64,000 nucleotides of DNA, taken from the NCBI GenBank assembly GCA_037176885.1, contig JAWWNJ010000079.1, positions 62,001 through 126,000 of the forward strand. Reading direction: 5' to 3'. Position 1 is the first letter of the stretch. Each line of letters opens with the position of its first letter. A program made the translations under genes and the position numbers. Below, piece after piece: positions 34,449 through 44,948 of this stretch. A model generated the notes under the pieces. That model worked only from the letters and a program-made list of their open reading frames with translations, did not search any database and was not told the origin of the DNA. This DNA is from Favolaschia claudopus. Its lineage: Eukaryota > Basidiomycota > Agaricomycetes > Agaricales > Mycenaceae.

Positions 34449-35658
34449 ATGACCATTAGCACCTCGCCCACCGCTCCCCTAGTCGTAATCATTGGCATCA
34501 CAGGGAAACAAGGCGGTAGCGTCGTGCGCGCTTTGATCGAATCTCCGAAACCGTATCGCATCCGTGGGCTTACGCGCAACAAGGAGAAACCCGCCGCCGT
34601 GGAATATACGAGGCTCGGAGTTCAGATGGTCGCGGTCGCGGTTACTGTTGGGAATGAGGAGAATGTGAAGAAGGCGTTTGATGGGGGGGAGATTATTTTT
34701 GTAAATGCTTCCTTTTTTCCTGCTGTGGATGAGTGTTGATAATTGTCCTTGGGGAGATAGGCTGTGACGAATTTCATGGAACATCTCAATCAGGAACAAG
34801 TACAAAAGTTTCTATCTATTCAATATAACCCGATCTGAACAATGAAACCGCAGGAAGTGGCTGAAGGAAAACTAATGATCGATACCGCCCTCCAGACGGG
34901 CACCGTCTCGCTCTTCATCTGGTCTGCCCTCGAATCCTTCGGCACCTTGTCCTCCGGGCGCATCCCCAACGTCAAATTCTTCGACTCAAAAGCCATCATC
35001 ACCGAATACGCTAGAGCCTCGGGTATCCCTCTCGCCATCGTCCAAGCAGGGTACTACGCCTCGAATATTCTGGACATCTGCGCCATGGGCAGTGCACTCC
35101 GTCCGCAAGATGACGGAAGTTTTGTGTTTTCCTTGCCGATGAAGGGGAGTACTCTGCTACCTGTGATTGACGTGGAGAGGGATTATGGACTCTATGTGCG
35201 TGCGGTGATTGAAGAGCCTGGGTTTGGGGCGGGATGCGAGGTGCTGTCAGGAAGATTGACTTCGATGGAGGATATGATTGCGGGGCTGGGCGAAGGTATA
35301 TCTATTCTCCTAAATCTGTCTCTGATTCGAAGCCGCCTCATCGGGTTGATCAGCTACCGGTAAGAAGATAACCTACCGCCAAATTACTCGGGAAGAATTC
35401 GTGAACGTGTTCCCGTTCAAAGCAATGGCTATTCCATTGGCTGATATGTACCAGGCGTACGAGCAGATTGGGTGTACGTCCTATTCTTATCATATATATT
35501 ACCTCGTTTCTGCATTCAGACCGAACCTTCATTTTGAATTAGACTACGGCAAGAAACCAGTTACGGATGAGAACATCCTCGCGCGCAAAATCAGGTCGTG
35601 GGGCGAATTTCTGGAGGCGACGCCCGATTTAGCGCACTTTGTTACCTCGAAGCATTGA
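34449..35658 (+). CDS. NmrA-like NAD(P)-binding protein
   Basis: NmrA/HSCARG-type atypical short-chain dehydrogenase, typically a redox-sensing regulator or NAD(P)-dependent reductase. A TATATAAA box lies at about 34386, some 60 bases upstream. Exon 1 (34449-34701) has the Rossmann motif VVIIGITGKQGGSVVRAL; then AVTNFMEHLNQEQ (about 34762-34800), a long exon (about 34855-35297) with EVAEGKLMIDTALQTGTVSL, FIWSALESF and IVQAGYYASNILD, and two short exons with KKITYRQITREEF and YGKKPVTDENILARKIRSW. All introns can be joined in frame. Length about 320 aa, normal for the family. Confidence 0.85.
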
Positions 35659-35851
35659 CGTATTATTCATGATATCAAGTGCTCCGGACTTCTGATTCTA
35701 CATTGACTCGCGCTGGATCATTCAGTTCGAACTTCGAATCGAGTATCTTCAGGCTCTTCACCGACGCTCGATCGTTGGATTTTCGATTCGCAGATATTCC
35801 TGAGCCGTCACTAAGGCCTTGTCTTGACGTTTTGCGGCAAAACATGATACA

Positions 35852-35957
35852 CCGTTCCAGGGACCCCATCTCATTTTGAAGTTACTCGGTAGGAATCCCG
35901 ACCTCATCCAACCTCATACGGAACATTTCGGCCGCGCCATCAGAGGTTGCGCCGGTT
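35852..35957 (+). repeat. Left direct repeat flanking the MYND C segment
   Basis: Matches 38868-38947 in the same orientation. Shared blocks include CCGTTCC.GGGAC, TCTCATT and CAACCTCATACGGAACATT, followed by a CGCCATCAG block. The left copy has about 20 extra bases in the middle. It may be a remnant of an earlier copy of the same inserted unit. Confidence 0.5.
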
Positions 35958-36730
35958 GTTTACCCTTGCTAGACCTGAAAGCTGATTCTTTTTTCTTCCT
36001 ACCTGTGATGGAAATATGTCTTTTATTTATTTGAATGTGTATTTATTAATTCGAAGCCTCAATGTATTTATTCACGGCTTCATTGTACTCTTTTCCGACA
36101 CAATCTGCGATTGATCTGGCATCAATGATTTATCTCACGGTTCAACTTTCAATCAACCGTGCTTCCACGAACATCCTTGCACCCGCAAGGCTGTTCTTGA
36201 GGCTGCGCGGTTGAGTACAAGTGACTCAGAAGGAGTCAGATGCCTCTGACTCACTCCTTGAGTCTACTTGACTCGTCTATGTAGTTTATAAGGGGAGTCT
36301 CTGCCTCTTGTCGAGACAACTTACTTACTTTGCAATTGATCCCCTGTGAACCAGAAATACTCTGTGTGACCTCAAGCCGGGCTAACCCCTCGTCTTACCC
36401 TCATCTGTATTAACTGTAGCGTTGCCAAACGTGCAGTATATTCAGATATTACTCTACTTGTCCGTAACTTCGCTAGACTTTACGGTATACTTAGAGAACC
36501 TCTATTCGTATTCTCTTGTTGCTAGACTTGAAGTACTGAATAGATTCTACGGTTTAGACTTCCTGAAGCTATCAGTAAGTCTTGGATAACGGTCGACTGA
36601 TTATATAAGGGTTCTCGAACTCAGATATTCTCATTCATATATTCGCACATTTCTATATACGTGTTACGCCCTCTACTAGTAACTCGCATATAACCCGTTT
36701 CGCTCACACTACCGCATTGACGACTTCGTC
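35958..36730. other. LTR-like AT-rich sequence upstream of MYND C
   Basis: No gene. The stretch 36190-36700 has features of a fungal LTR or promoter: GACTCAGAAGGAGTCAG palindrome-like repeats near 36226-36262, a TTATAAGGGG at about 36286, a second TATATAAGGG at about 36602 and a TGTTACGCCC at about 36661. Copy C becomes similar to copy B right after it (about 36712). I cannot show a second LTR, so the identity is tentative. Confidence 0.3.
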
Positions 36731-38343
36731 ATGATTCGGATGCCTCTACCTCGCGAAGCTCAGCTACACCCGGAAAAGTGGGAGGCTGACTGGGAAGTCC
36801 TTCTTTCAACCATGTATCGTCCCTCCACGCTACCTAAAGCTCTTTCCTGCCTTTTTTCATCTGACTTACAAGCGGCGAATCGTTGCGTGGATGCTCGACT
36901 CAATGATCATAGGTGTCTGCTCAAGCAGACCTGTGAGCTCGAGCAGCTTTTGTCCTTCGAAGCTCTCAAAAACCTAGCACACGATGATTTCGAGATGAAG
37001 TGGAAGCGCGCCAGCGTCGATGAGCGCGCGAAACATGTTCTCCAGGCTTTGGCCACCGTCTGTTCCGTAGCGAAGAACCTCCACGATCCTAGAGCTTATT
37101 GTCCAGAGCTGCGCTTGACGCGTCTAAGCGCGGACGCAGACGCTTTCCTCGAGCTTCTGAAGACTGCGTTGCTCGATGATCCGTCTTTGATTCCTACTCA
37201 ACCGAAATACGTCTCACACCCGGAATGGGATGCTTGGGCTGCGACGCAGGGACCTCTCATCAACTCCGAGGCCGAGAAGGTCGTGTTCGCCGGAATGAAA
37301 CTACTACGAACGAAACTTATCTGTGAGTCCAGGCTGGGAATTTGTCGCGGAAATTTGTTTCGCCGACAGAGACTTACTTAGGTCACATCTTATATTTTGC
37401 CATGCAGACCTTCTTGGGCAAGGATCCAGTCGCTCTGATCGCCGATCTCGAACGAAAGCAGAAGATTCCGCCGAACTATTGGAGAGTCAGTCCCCGGCTT
37501 ATAGAGAGCGTGGGTTACGACGCCGCGAAGGCGGATGCGAAGGCACACAAGGCTGATTTCTTCTCTCGACGTGGACAAGGCAGAGCGTTCTGCTCTTATA
37601 TCGGATGCAGCAAGCCGGCGCACGATGCTTCGGTGAAATTTCCTAGGTGTTCGCGATGTTTTGAAAAGATGAACCGACAAGTTTTGTATTGCTCTCGGTT
37701 CGTAGTCTATCTCGATCTCAACCACTATCTGTTTGCGCTAATCTCTTCATCCACAAGCGAGTGCCAAGCAGCCGATTGGTCGGCCGGCCACAAAACCGTA
37801 TGCGGGAAGCCGCTGAACTTTGACATTGCATCCCAACCCGTGGAGCACCCTGTCCTCGGGCCTAGCGCTACTTCCCCTTCCCGTATCGGGCCTACTCAGA
37901 ACGGCTTCAAACGATCCCTCGCCCTCTCCGCTCAAATCGCGCAGCTCAACCTGGATCCCGAAGTGGATTATTACCTCTACAATCTGACCGGCGAGGAGGA
38001 AGGATGGCAAATTTTGGATCCCACCATTCGAGAGCTCTTCCGCCGGACCCGCGATACCGCGATGACGACTGGAAATTCTCATCTTGTCGCGATAATGGCG
38101 CACTACATGTGTCACACACACTACAACGACTGGTACGACGAGGAAGAGGTCTCCCCGACGTGCATCGAAAAACAGCTTAGTCGAGAATTCGGCATTGAGA
38201 ATCTTGACGAGCTCATCAAGAATTGCCAGCGTTTACAAGCGATGGATGCTCCGCGTTATAGACCGTACGCTTTCGTGCAGGAGCTTTTGTCTCGAACTTT
38301 CTTCGCTGATAAATCTTTGCACAGGCCCCTTCTCCAAGTATAG
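36731..38343 (+). CDS. MYND zinc-finger protein, copy C (5'-truncated)
   Basis: Nearly the same protein as copy B. Exons 36731-37322, 37382-37697 and 37758-38343. It starts at an internal methionine (MIRMPLPREAQLHPEKWEAD), so about 50 N-terminal residues present in B are missing; similarity at DNA level begins about 20 bases upstream of this ATG. The MYND finger is complete (CSYIGC, CSRCF, YCSRECQ, DWSAGHK, C), and the C-terminal domain (NDWYDEEEVSPTCIEKQLSR) is in frame, unlike B. New upstream sequence of LTR-like character may supply the promoter. Confidence 0.78.
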
Positions 38344-39415
38344 ATGTCGGATACCGCCGCCTTTAGTCTCCCCGTTTTCTTGTACGCCATATTAGACGAT
38401 GTTTGTTACCTCCAACTATCATATGCCGTCGCTTGTTTCTTGCAACAAAGGCCCGTGTCACCGAATTGTGTAATTGTACTCTGAGGACCCGAATGCGGCT
38501 CCAATACTAGTTTCTTCGTGGCCTTCGACTGCACAAATAATTGTTAGCTGCGAACACAAACAATCTTGTTCGCCTGTTGATAGGGAAACAGAAAAGAAAA
38601 ACAGAAAACTCCTTTTGCCGTGTACCAACTCTACGCAAAATCCAGCGTATGTATGAAAGATTTCGAACCGCTGAAACCGGGTCTCTTCCGATTCAAGGTT
38701 TTTTTTGAGGGCAATTCTTTTACGCGGCATGCGTCGGCACTGTTGCCGCGGGTCGGGCAACCGTCGGCTCGGGATTTGCTACCCGATCGCAACACCGGCT
38801 TTCTTTCGAATCGCATCGGCGAACTCAACAAGAAATACAGAGATCGTCAAAGTATACTCGTAAAGCCCGTTCCCGGGACTTCGTCTCATTCCTCATTCAA
38901 CCTCATACGGAACATTCCGGACCCCGCCATCAGGCGCTGATCCGCCCCGGTAAGTTCCGGGTCCCTTCTGACACATGCGCATATGCATGACGTTACGTAC
39001 TGCCACGTCCTCGTTTTTCCCTCCATGATGTCTTCCGCAGTGAGTTAGGAATTAGAGTGCCACATTCGCTCTGTGCGGTTGAGCTGATTGCTGCTCCCAG
39101 TTGGAGTTCGCCTGACGGTCGAACTTCATTCCAATTTGTCCACACAGCCTTGCCGAGTGCTCGCGGCTTTACTTTCAAAAAGTCTATCTTTTAGTGAGTT
39201 GTGAATCCCCTCTGCAAAACGACGAAAATGTGAAGTTTTTTCAGGCCTTGTGTGCTCTTCCTGATCGTGCGTAAATAAGCCTACTGGACGCCCACTATTA
39301 ACGCTTCAAAATCTCACCTCTCAGCCTCTGCGGTGGATGAATTGTGCCATGAACACAAGCTTCCTTTCAAGAACACGCCGTTCTTTCGTAGTTTCGCGGG
39401 CCGACTCAGAAGAAA
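38344..39415. repeat. 3' flank of MYND C and right direct repeat
   Basis: From about 38500 to 38868 this matches (inverted) the flank of MYND B. At 38868-38947 a sequence similar to 35852-35957 follows. The remainder to 39415 holds no recognised gene; a minus-strand frame of 61 codons at 38993-39178 is not supported. Confidence 0.5.
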
Positions 39416-42022
39416 ATGAAGATCAGACTGACACATTCAACGACTACCGCGGCACTGGACCACCTCCTCCCCCCCGCCGGCAGCCCCGGAGACATCTACA
39501 TCGACAAATCGGCCACGATTATCTATGTACGGTTGCCGAAGAGATGGACGAGTTGGCCTGGCCTCGCAATCAATCGTTCGTCTGCCTTAGCGCATCCGAA
39601 CCATCCCGAGCTATTCTTGTGGTATAGTCCCAAGAATAATCAGATTACATGGCTCCCAAAATCGAAGATGAAGAAATTATGTATGTCCTGTGTGAACCCC
39701 GTCTGATTGTTACGATTCTCAGGTCGCTTTCTTCATAGCTTCATCGGAATCGGATATCATTTCACAGATTCTGTCTGCTGAAGCGGAATCAGCGCAGAGC
39801 ACAAGCTTGAAGCGCAAGGAAGTCGAGCCTTCTTCGTTCGATGACGGCCAAACCCATTTGAAGAAGGCCAGGACGACACCGGCGCATGAATCTGGCTCCG
39901 AAACTCCTCCCACGCCTCCCCCGCACGCCCTCGCCTGGGTCAGATGCAAGGAACGCGAATCTGAAGGCGCCACTTCCACAGCGCCGATCGTCATTGCGCC
40001 TGGACCCACGGAAACAGCTCTACCCCTTCCTCGTCTCATTCCCAAACCGACTCTCTCTTCATTCATATCCGAAAAACCTTCCGCCATCACATCGACGCCT
40101 ACAGGACGGCGAGCCGCACCTCCAGCCGTGGTGAAGAACTTCCTTTACTCGAACGGCGCGCACTGGCAGGAAAACAATCACAACTTGACTGCGGCGACTG
40201 CGTCCAGCGCAGATACATGGGGAGCTCCAATTATCGTTGATAGCGACGACGAGCTTGCGAATCATATCTCGGCTCCGCTAATGGAGAAACTAGCTGGTCT
40301 TGTCACCCCGAATACTCATCCTCCGTCTCCTCCACCCATATCTCCGCTACCAAACGTTCCGATTTCGAATTCTCCATCACAGGGAAACGGGACCCCAGTA
40401 ACGCGTTCCGAAATCCGCGCGGACGAATCGATACGGCAGGATCACACCTCACCGCACAGAAGTATTCATTCCGTTCCTCCCTCTCCGAATCCCACCACGC
40501 TCACGCCTTCCCCATCTATTGCGGCACCTCCACCTCCCAAATCACTGCTACCGGCTGTTTCTACTTCGAACTCGTCTTCCCAGGGAAACAACTCACCAGC
40601 AGCAGGCCCACAAACCCCACTCGCCCCTGTACCAGCTGACCCTCCTGCCTCCTTCGACTCGGCCGCCTTCGTCGCCACCCGCATCACCGCAATGCGTCTC
40701 GAAATCGACGCCCTCCGCAAAGCCAGCTTCATCCTCGTCCGCGAAAAAAGCACCACAGAAAAAGAACGCGACTCTCTCGCCCTCGAACGCGACACCCTCG
40801 TACGCCAAAATGACATTATCCTGAACACACAAACCAACTTGTATCATAAAATCGGCGTGCTGGGGCTGACGCACGACACCTTCAAGGTGGCGACCCTTGC
40901 GCTGAAGACGCAGAATGGGAGGTTGCGAAATCGGAATAAGGATTTGAATGGCGAGAGGGAGAAGTTTGTGCGGGAGCGGGAGAGGTTGGTGGAGGGATAC
41001 GAGGCGTTGCTGCGCCAGAATGATGAGCTGAAAAAGGGAAATGAGATGCTCGTTCTTGGGATGAATTCGCTGGCGGTGGCTAATAAGAATCTCGAAGCCG
41101 CGAAAGCTCGGCTCGAGAAGGAGAGGGATGCTTTGAAGCTGGGGAACGAACCATTGGCGTCGAGCGTTCGGGCGTGTCGAGAGGTTCACATTCCAAACAG
41201 TTCACAGAGGAGCGCAAACGCTGGGAACCAGAATCTTGGTCTCGAAGAGGGCTATCTGGGGAACATCGACATGACTTTGTCAACTCCCCAACACAATGAA
41301 TGCGAGCCTGTTCAAATGGTACGTGCGTTCCTTAACCGGCTTGCCTGGCTCATAATTTGCTAGTCCACTGTTCTGGTCACCGAAGAAGTCTATTCTTCAA
41401 CGGATGAGCTCAATCTCAAATCGCCAACGGAGCATCCTATGCCTGCGAATCACTTGCAAATAAATGTTGAGCTGATAGAGAATACCTCTCAATTGGATGG
41501 CTCAGTTCCACTCGGTGAGCTTGAGCGCCGGTCCTCAATCGATTCAATGCTCAATCTTTCTCAGGGACAGCAGACTTGATCAACAACAACTCGCCTCCAC
41601 CAGCTGTTTCACTGACTGCACCCAATCCAACTCCTGGTTCGTGTATCTTCCTTCCACATTGATCGAAATAAAACTCACCATCGCATAGAAGTGCCATTAT
41701 CTTCGCACCGAAACCTCATGCAAATACATCTGGAGGTGCTCTGGACGTACTGTGAAGGCGCCTCGTACATCGCCTGTAATCCCTGCGCTTCTATGGAGTG
41801 AGTAAATATGATCGTCTTTCATGTATCAAGAGCTGAAGTCTAATATTGCTTGCTCAATATAGTACTCCTCCATTCGAAGTCCCGCTCACCACCAGTTTGC
41901 AAGATCTGACGCGCCATTCTGAAAGTTTGCATGCCGACTTTTGTGATGCTATATTAGCCAAGACGGAAGGAATGACTGACGAACAGATTCGAGAGTGGTG
42001 GTTGAGTGACACAGATGAATGA
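39416..42022 (+). CDS. Large coiled-coil protein with Trp-rich N-terminus
   Basis: Unknown function. Exon 1 (39416-39680) has GDIYIDKSATIIYVRLPKRW and LFLWYSPKNNQITWLPKSK, a compact Trp/Tyr-rich module. An intron ending TTCATAG joins it to SSSESDIISQILSAEAESA, a long Ser/Pro-rich low-complexity region (about 39800-40640), then a coiled coil of about 170 residues (ITAMRLEIDALRKASFILVR to LEAAKARLEKERDALKLGN). Further introns lead through PLGTADLINNNSPPPAVSLT and LMQIHLEVLWTYCEGASYIA to the last exon ending EQIREWWLSDTDE at 42022. Start uncertain: another ATG lies at 39337 in a different frame. A SQGN-containing unit occurs twice in the Pro-rich part. Confidence 0.72.
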
Positions 42023-42604
42023 TCAGCGACTCGCATCTAGCAGAGAGTTTTCACTTATTCACTCGATGTACTTACAGCATGCACTGTGAGTTTAGAGACA
42101 TTCAATGATATCTGGACGTATTCGGCACCCCTGATGCTGGGATTTAGGCTAACGTCTTGAACGTAGCAAGAGGTACCCTTAACTATATCCACGAACGCAG
42201 CCAATTGTGTCTACAACCGTGTAAATAAGTAACGACAGTGCGAGTGGGGCGAGCGACATTGCACCCAGTTACGTTCGCCCTTGGCACAGAGAGGCACTGA
42301 GTCGCACCGTGTGGAATCGGCGCGTGGTCTTTACTGTTCAACCTGTGAAAGCGAGGTGTATATCCAGGCTGCCAGCTCCACATTTGATATCCTCTCATGA
42401 GTCTGCAATACCATGAATTTTCGACCTCTAGAGAATGGGTGAATATTATACAAACTGGTGAGCATACGCGTAGCTTACCTTGCTTGCGCCGGCTCGTCGT
42501 GCCATCGAACGCTCGTGCTTCGAAAACACTTCATCCAAACGAACTTCACACTTCAGTTTTGTCAATAGAAATGACAGAATATAAAACCCCTCAGTTATTC
42601 GAGA
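42023..42604. other. Intergenic, nothing recognised
   Basis: No convincing gene on either strand. Confidence 0.45.
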
Positions 42605-43210
42605 CTATAGCGGAACACTCTTCAACGGATGATCTTCCTCCACCTCGAACCGCAACGCCTCCAACCAATCCACCCCAAAATATTTCTCCGGCATCTTCTC
42701 AATCAAATCCCGATGCACATCAAGCGGCGTAAATCGAAACGTCGGTAGATAGTCTCCCTGCAGCGCATCACGTCCAATATTACTCGCCACCGTAATCACG
42801 CCCGTATAATCGGACGTGCCGCCGCTGCTCTCCCGGAGCTTTTGCCTCGCCTCGTTATGCATCGGCAGCAGCTTATCGCGGTACTCTTCCAACGCGCCGA
42901 GCTTCTCCAGTACGGGGTAGATCTCTTCAAACGGATACACGCCCGCGAGGCTGATGCGCCAGCGGGCGCCTTTGTTGACGTGTGGACGCGGCTCGAGGAA
43001 TACGACGATGGCAATGCCCTTGGTTGATAAGGTCCCAGTCTGCTAAAGGAGGTTGAGCGCGCGGATGGATGCCATGAGGAGGGTGGTGTGGAAGCGCGCT
43101 GCCCAGTGACGGAGGTTGCTTTGGAAGACCGTCTCGTTTGAGATCCCGTTCATCACTTCGGAGTTGTGGTTGCACACGGCTTTGTGTTGCTTCCAGTCTT
43201 GCTCTGCGTT
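42605..43210 (-). pseudogene. C-terminal fragment of a second MYND-type family, with in-frame stop
   Basis: The minus strand from about 43210 reads EQDWKQHKAVCNHNSEVMNG, the second half of a MYND finger, then VFQSNLRHWAARFHTTLLMA and ALNLL, followed directly by an in-frame TAG (43043-43045). The same frame continues as GIAIVVFLEPRPHVNKGARW, VYPFEEIYPVLEKLGALEEY and DWLEALRFEVEEDHPLKSVP to 42605. The first half of the finger is not found upstream to 43600. This is the mushroom family in which the finger is followed by an RHWAARFH block, distinct from copies A-C. 5'-truncated pseudogene. Confidence 0.65.
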
Positions 43211-44948
43211 ACCAACGGGTTATTTTTTGATTCGAGCCGATTCAACTGCTCTGCACGCACTTTGACATTCTCTTGACTTTGTCGGAGCGAAAGGTTAGCG
43301 AGATTGTAGTAAGTAAAAGCATAGGAATCGTAGTATTTACGCAGTAAACGGCAGTTCTAGCGGTGCGAATGGTGAGCAAATTTGAAAAATAAAAAGCTGA
43401 TAGAGCCAGTCCTACTTGCACTGCGTACAAGTCTTCAGATTCTTGAAATTGAAACACTCATCCAGGGAGCAAAAAATGGTCGCCGATTCTTTTTCGTATT
43501 CTTTCGACCCCGTACCGTCCGTTTTCTCTCGGTGAGAAGAAGGCTCTAGAGTTGATACAGGGTGGTTAGGCTCTTGTATTTATTCCCCCCAAGCACTTAC
43601 TGGGACGACCTGGCATGGTGTGCAGTGAACTTGCAGTGAACGCCAAAAAACGACGAGACGGAAGAGAAAGAGGTGGGTGCCGGCAATCATTGATCCCATC
43701 GTCAGGTCGTCAGCACGACCAAATCACGGCAAATTCCGAACGCAGATTGCTCACTGACTTGCTTTTGTGTTTGTTTCGGGATTGGTTGGATTTTCCTTCT
43801 TTGCTGGACTCAGTCATCGAAAGTAAAGTCTTGAAAACACTCTCGGACTGCTATGTTGTATGAACTGGGCCACAACGAGAGGCGCCACATGGGTCGGTCA
43901 TCCAGGTAGGATGGTTAGGCGATGTAGGTGTAGGTGTAGTGATGCTCAGCTCACGGCATGAATGTTCTGTGCTCTGGAGAAAAACGCGGTTGTGGGGAAG
44001 GAAGAGATTTCGAGTGTCGGAGTTATCGGCCGCGGGACAACTAGACCGATAAATCCGACACTCCAACTTGCCTTCTTCTCCTCCTCGACGATGACTAGAG
44101 GACGAGGATGAGCTCTTTCAAGCGACGCGCTGGGTGACGACGTTCGTTCCTACAGCCCCGCTACTTGCACCCCCACCGTGTCTCCGCCGCCTCCCCGACC
44201 TACCATAGCTCACACACGTCAAAGACGAAGGCACCTCGCTTCACCAACACCTCTTTATCAATCCCCATCACCGACGGCTTTCCCGCTGTGGAGCTGATGC
44301 GGGGTCAAGAGGAAGCTATGGATGTATGCATGCGGTCGTACATCGGGTACATGAGGCGACTCACTGGAAATGGGATGGAGGAGCCGAGATGTCGATGGTA
44401 CGTCGCCCGCTCTGGCCTTATCCTCTATCGCTGATTCGCCTGTCCGCGATGTATGTAGGAGCAGAGCTGCTCCTACTTTGACTCTATAAACTTGCTAGCG
44501 TCAACCAAGCGAGTCGCTCTTAGTGCACCTCGAAAGCGGCGGATTCGATAGCTTTGGCAGTACGTCAATTCTTGTGTCTCCTCACCTCCGAGTCTAACTG
44601 CTTCAAAGCAGAGGGTTACCTTCGTTTCCCGCCTATTTTTCCAGCGTCCACCCCACCGGCACTGCGAGCAGACCCTTGTGCTTTCATCATCCATCCGCTC
44701 TCCATCTGCTACCTACTTGCCGTCGGCTCCGCTCTGCGTCCTCCGCTCTATTCAAGTGCTTCGCCTAGAAGACAGCATCATCGCTTCCAAGACACCTCCA
44801 CCATCCTGTTTTCGGGTCGTTCGTCTCATGCTTGGGATAAGCGTCACTGAGCGCGTAATTGGATTCGCTATGGTATATATATCGCTCGTTCCCACTGTGT
44901 TCCTCTGCTGACCTGTTAGCTCCGCAGATCATCTTACCAGCAACGACG
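43211..44948. other. Intergenic region with an F-box gene 5' relic
   Basis: At about 43866-44062 the sequence resembles the promoter and start of the F-box gene at 52520 (-): both contain CAGCTCAC.GCAT, TGGAGAAAA.CGCG and GGGGAAGGAAGAGA-like blocks, and the ATG region is recognisable (ATGACCGACCC here, ATGGGTGACTC there). A plus-strand frame near 44220-44400 (ITDGFPAVELMRGQEEAMDV) looks coding-like but has no context and is not called. Confidence 0.4.

Noticed and set aside
43242..43457. Minus-strand frame as the missing first half of the MYND finger
   Set aside because: It has no Cys pairs of the MYND pattern.
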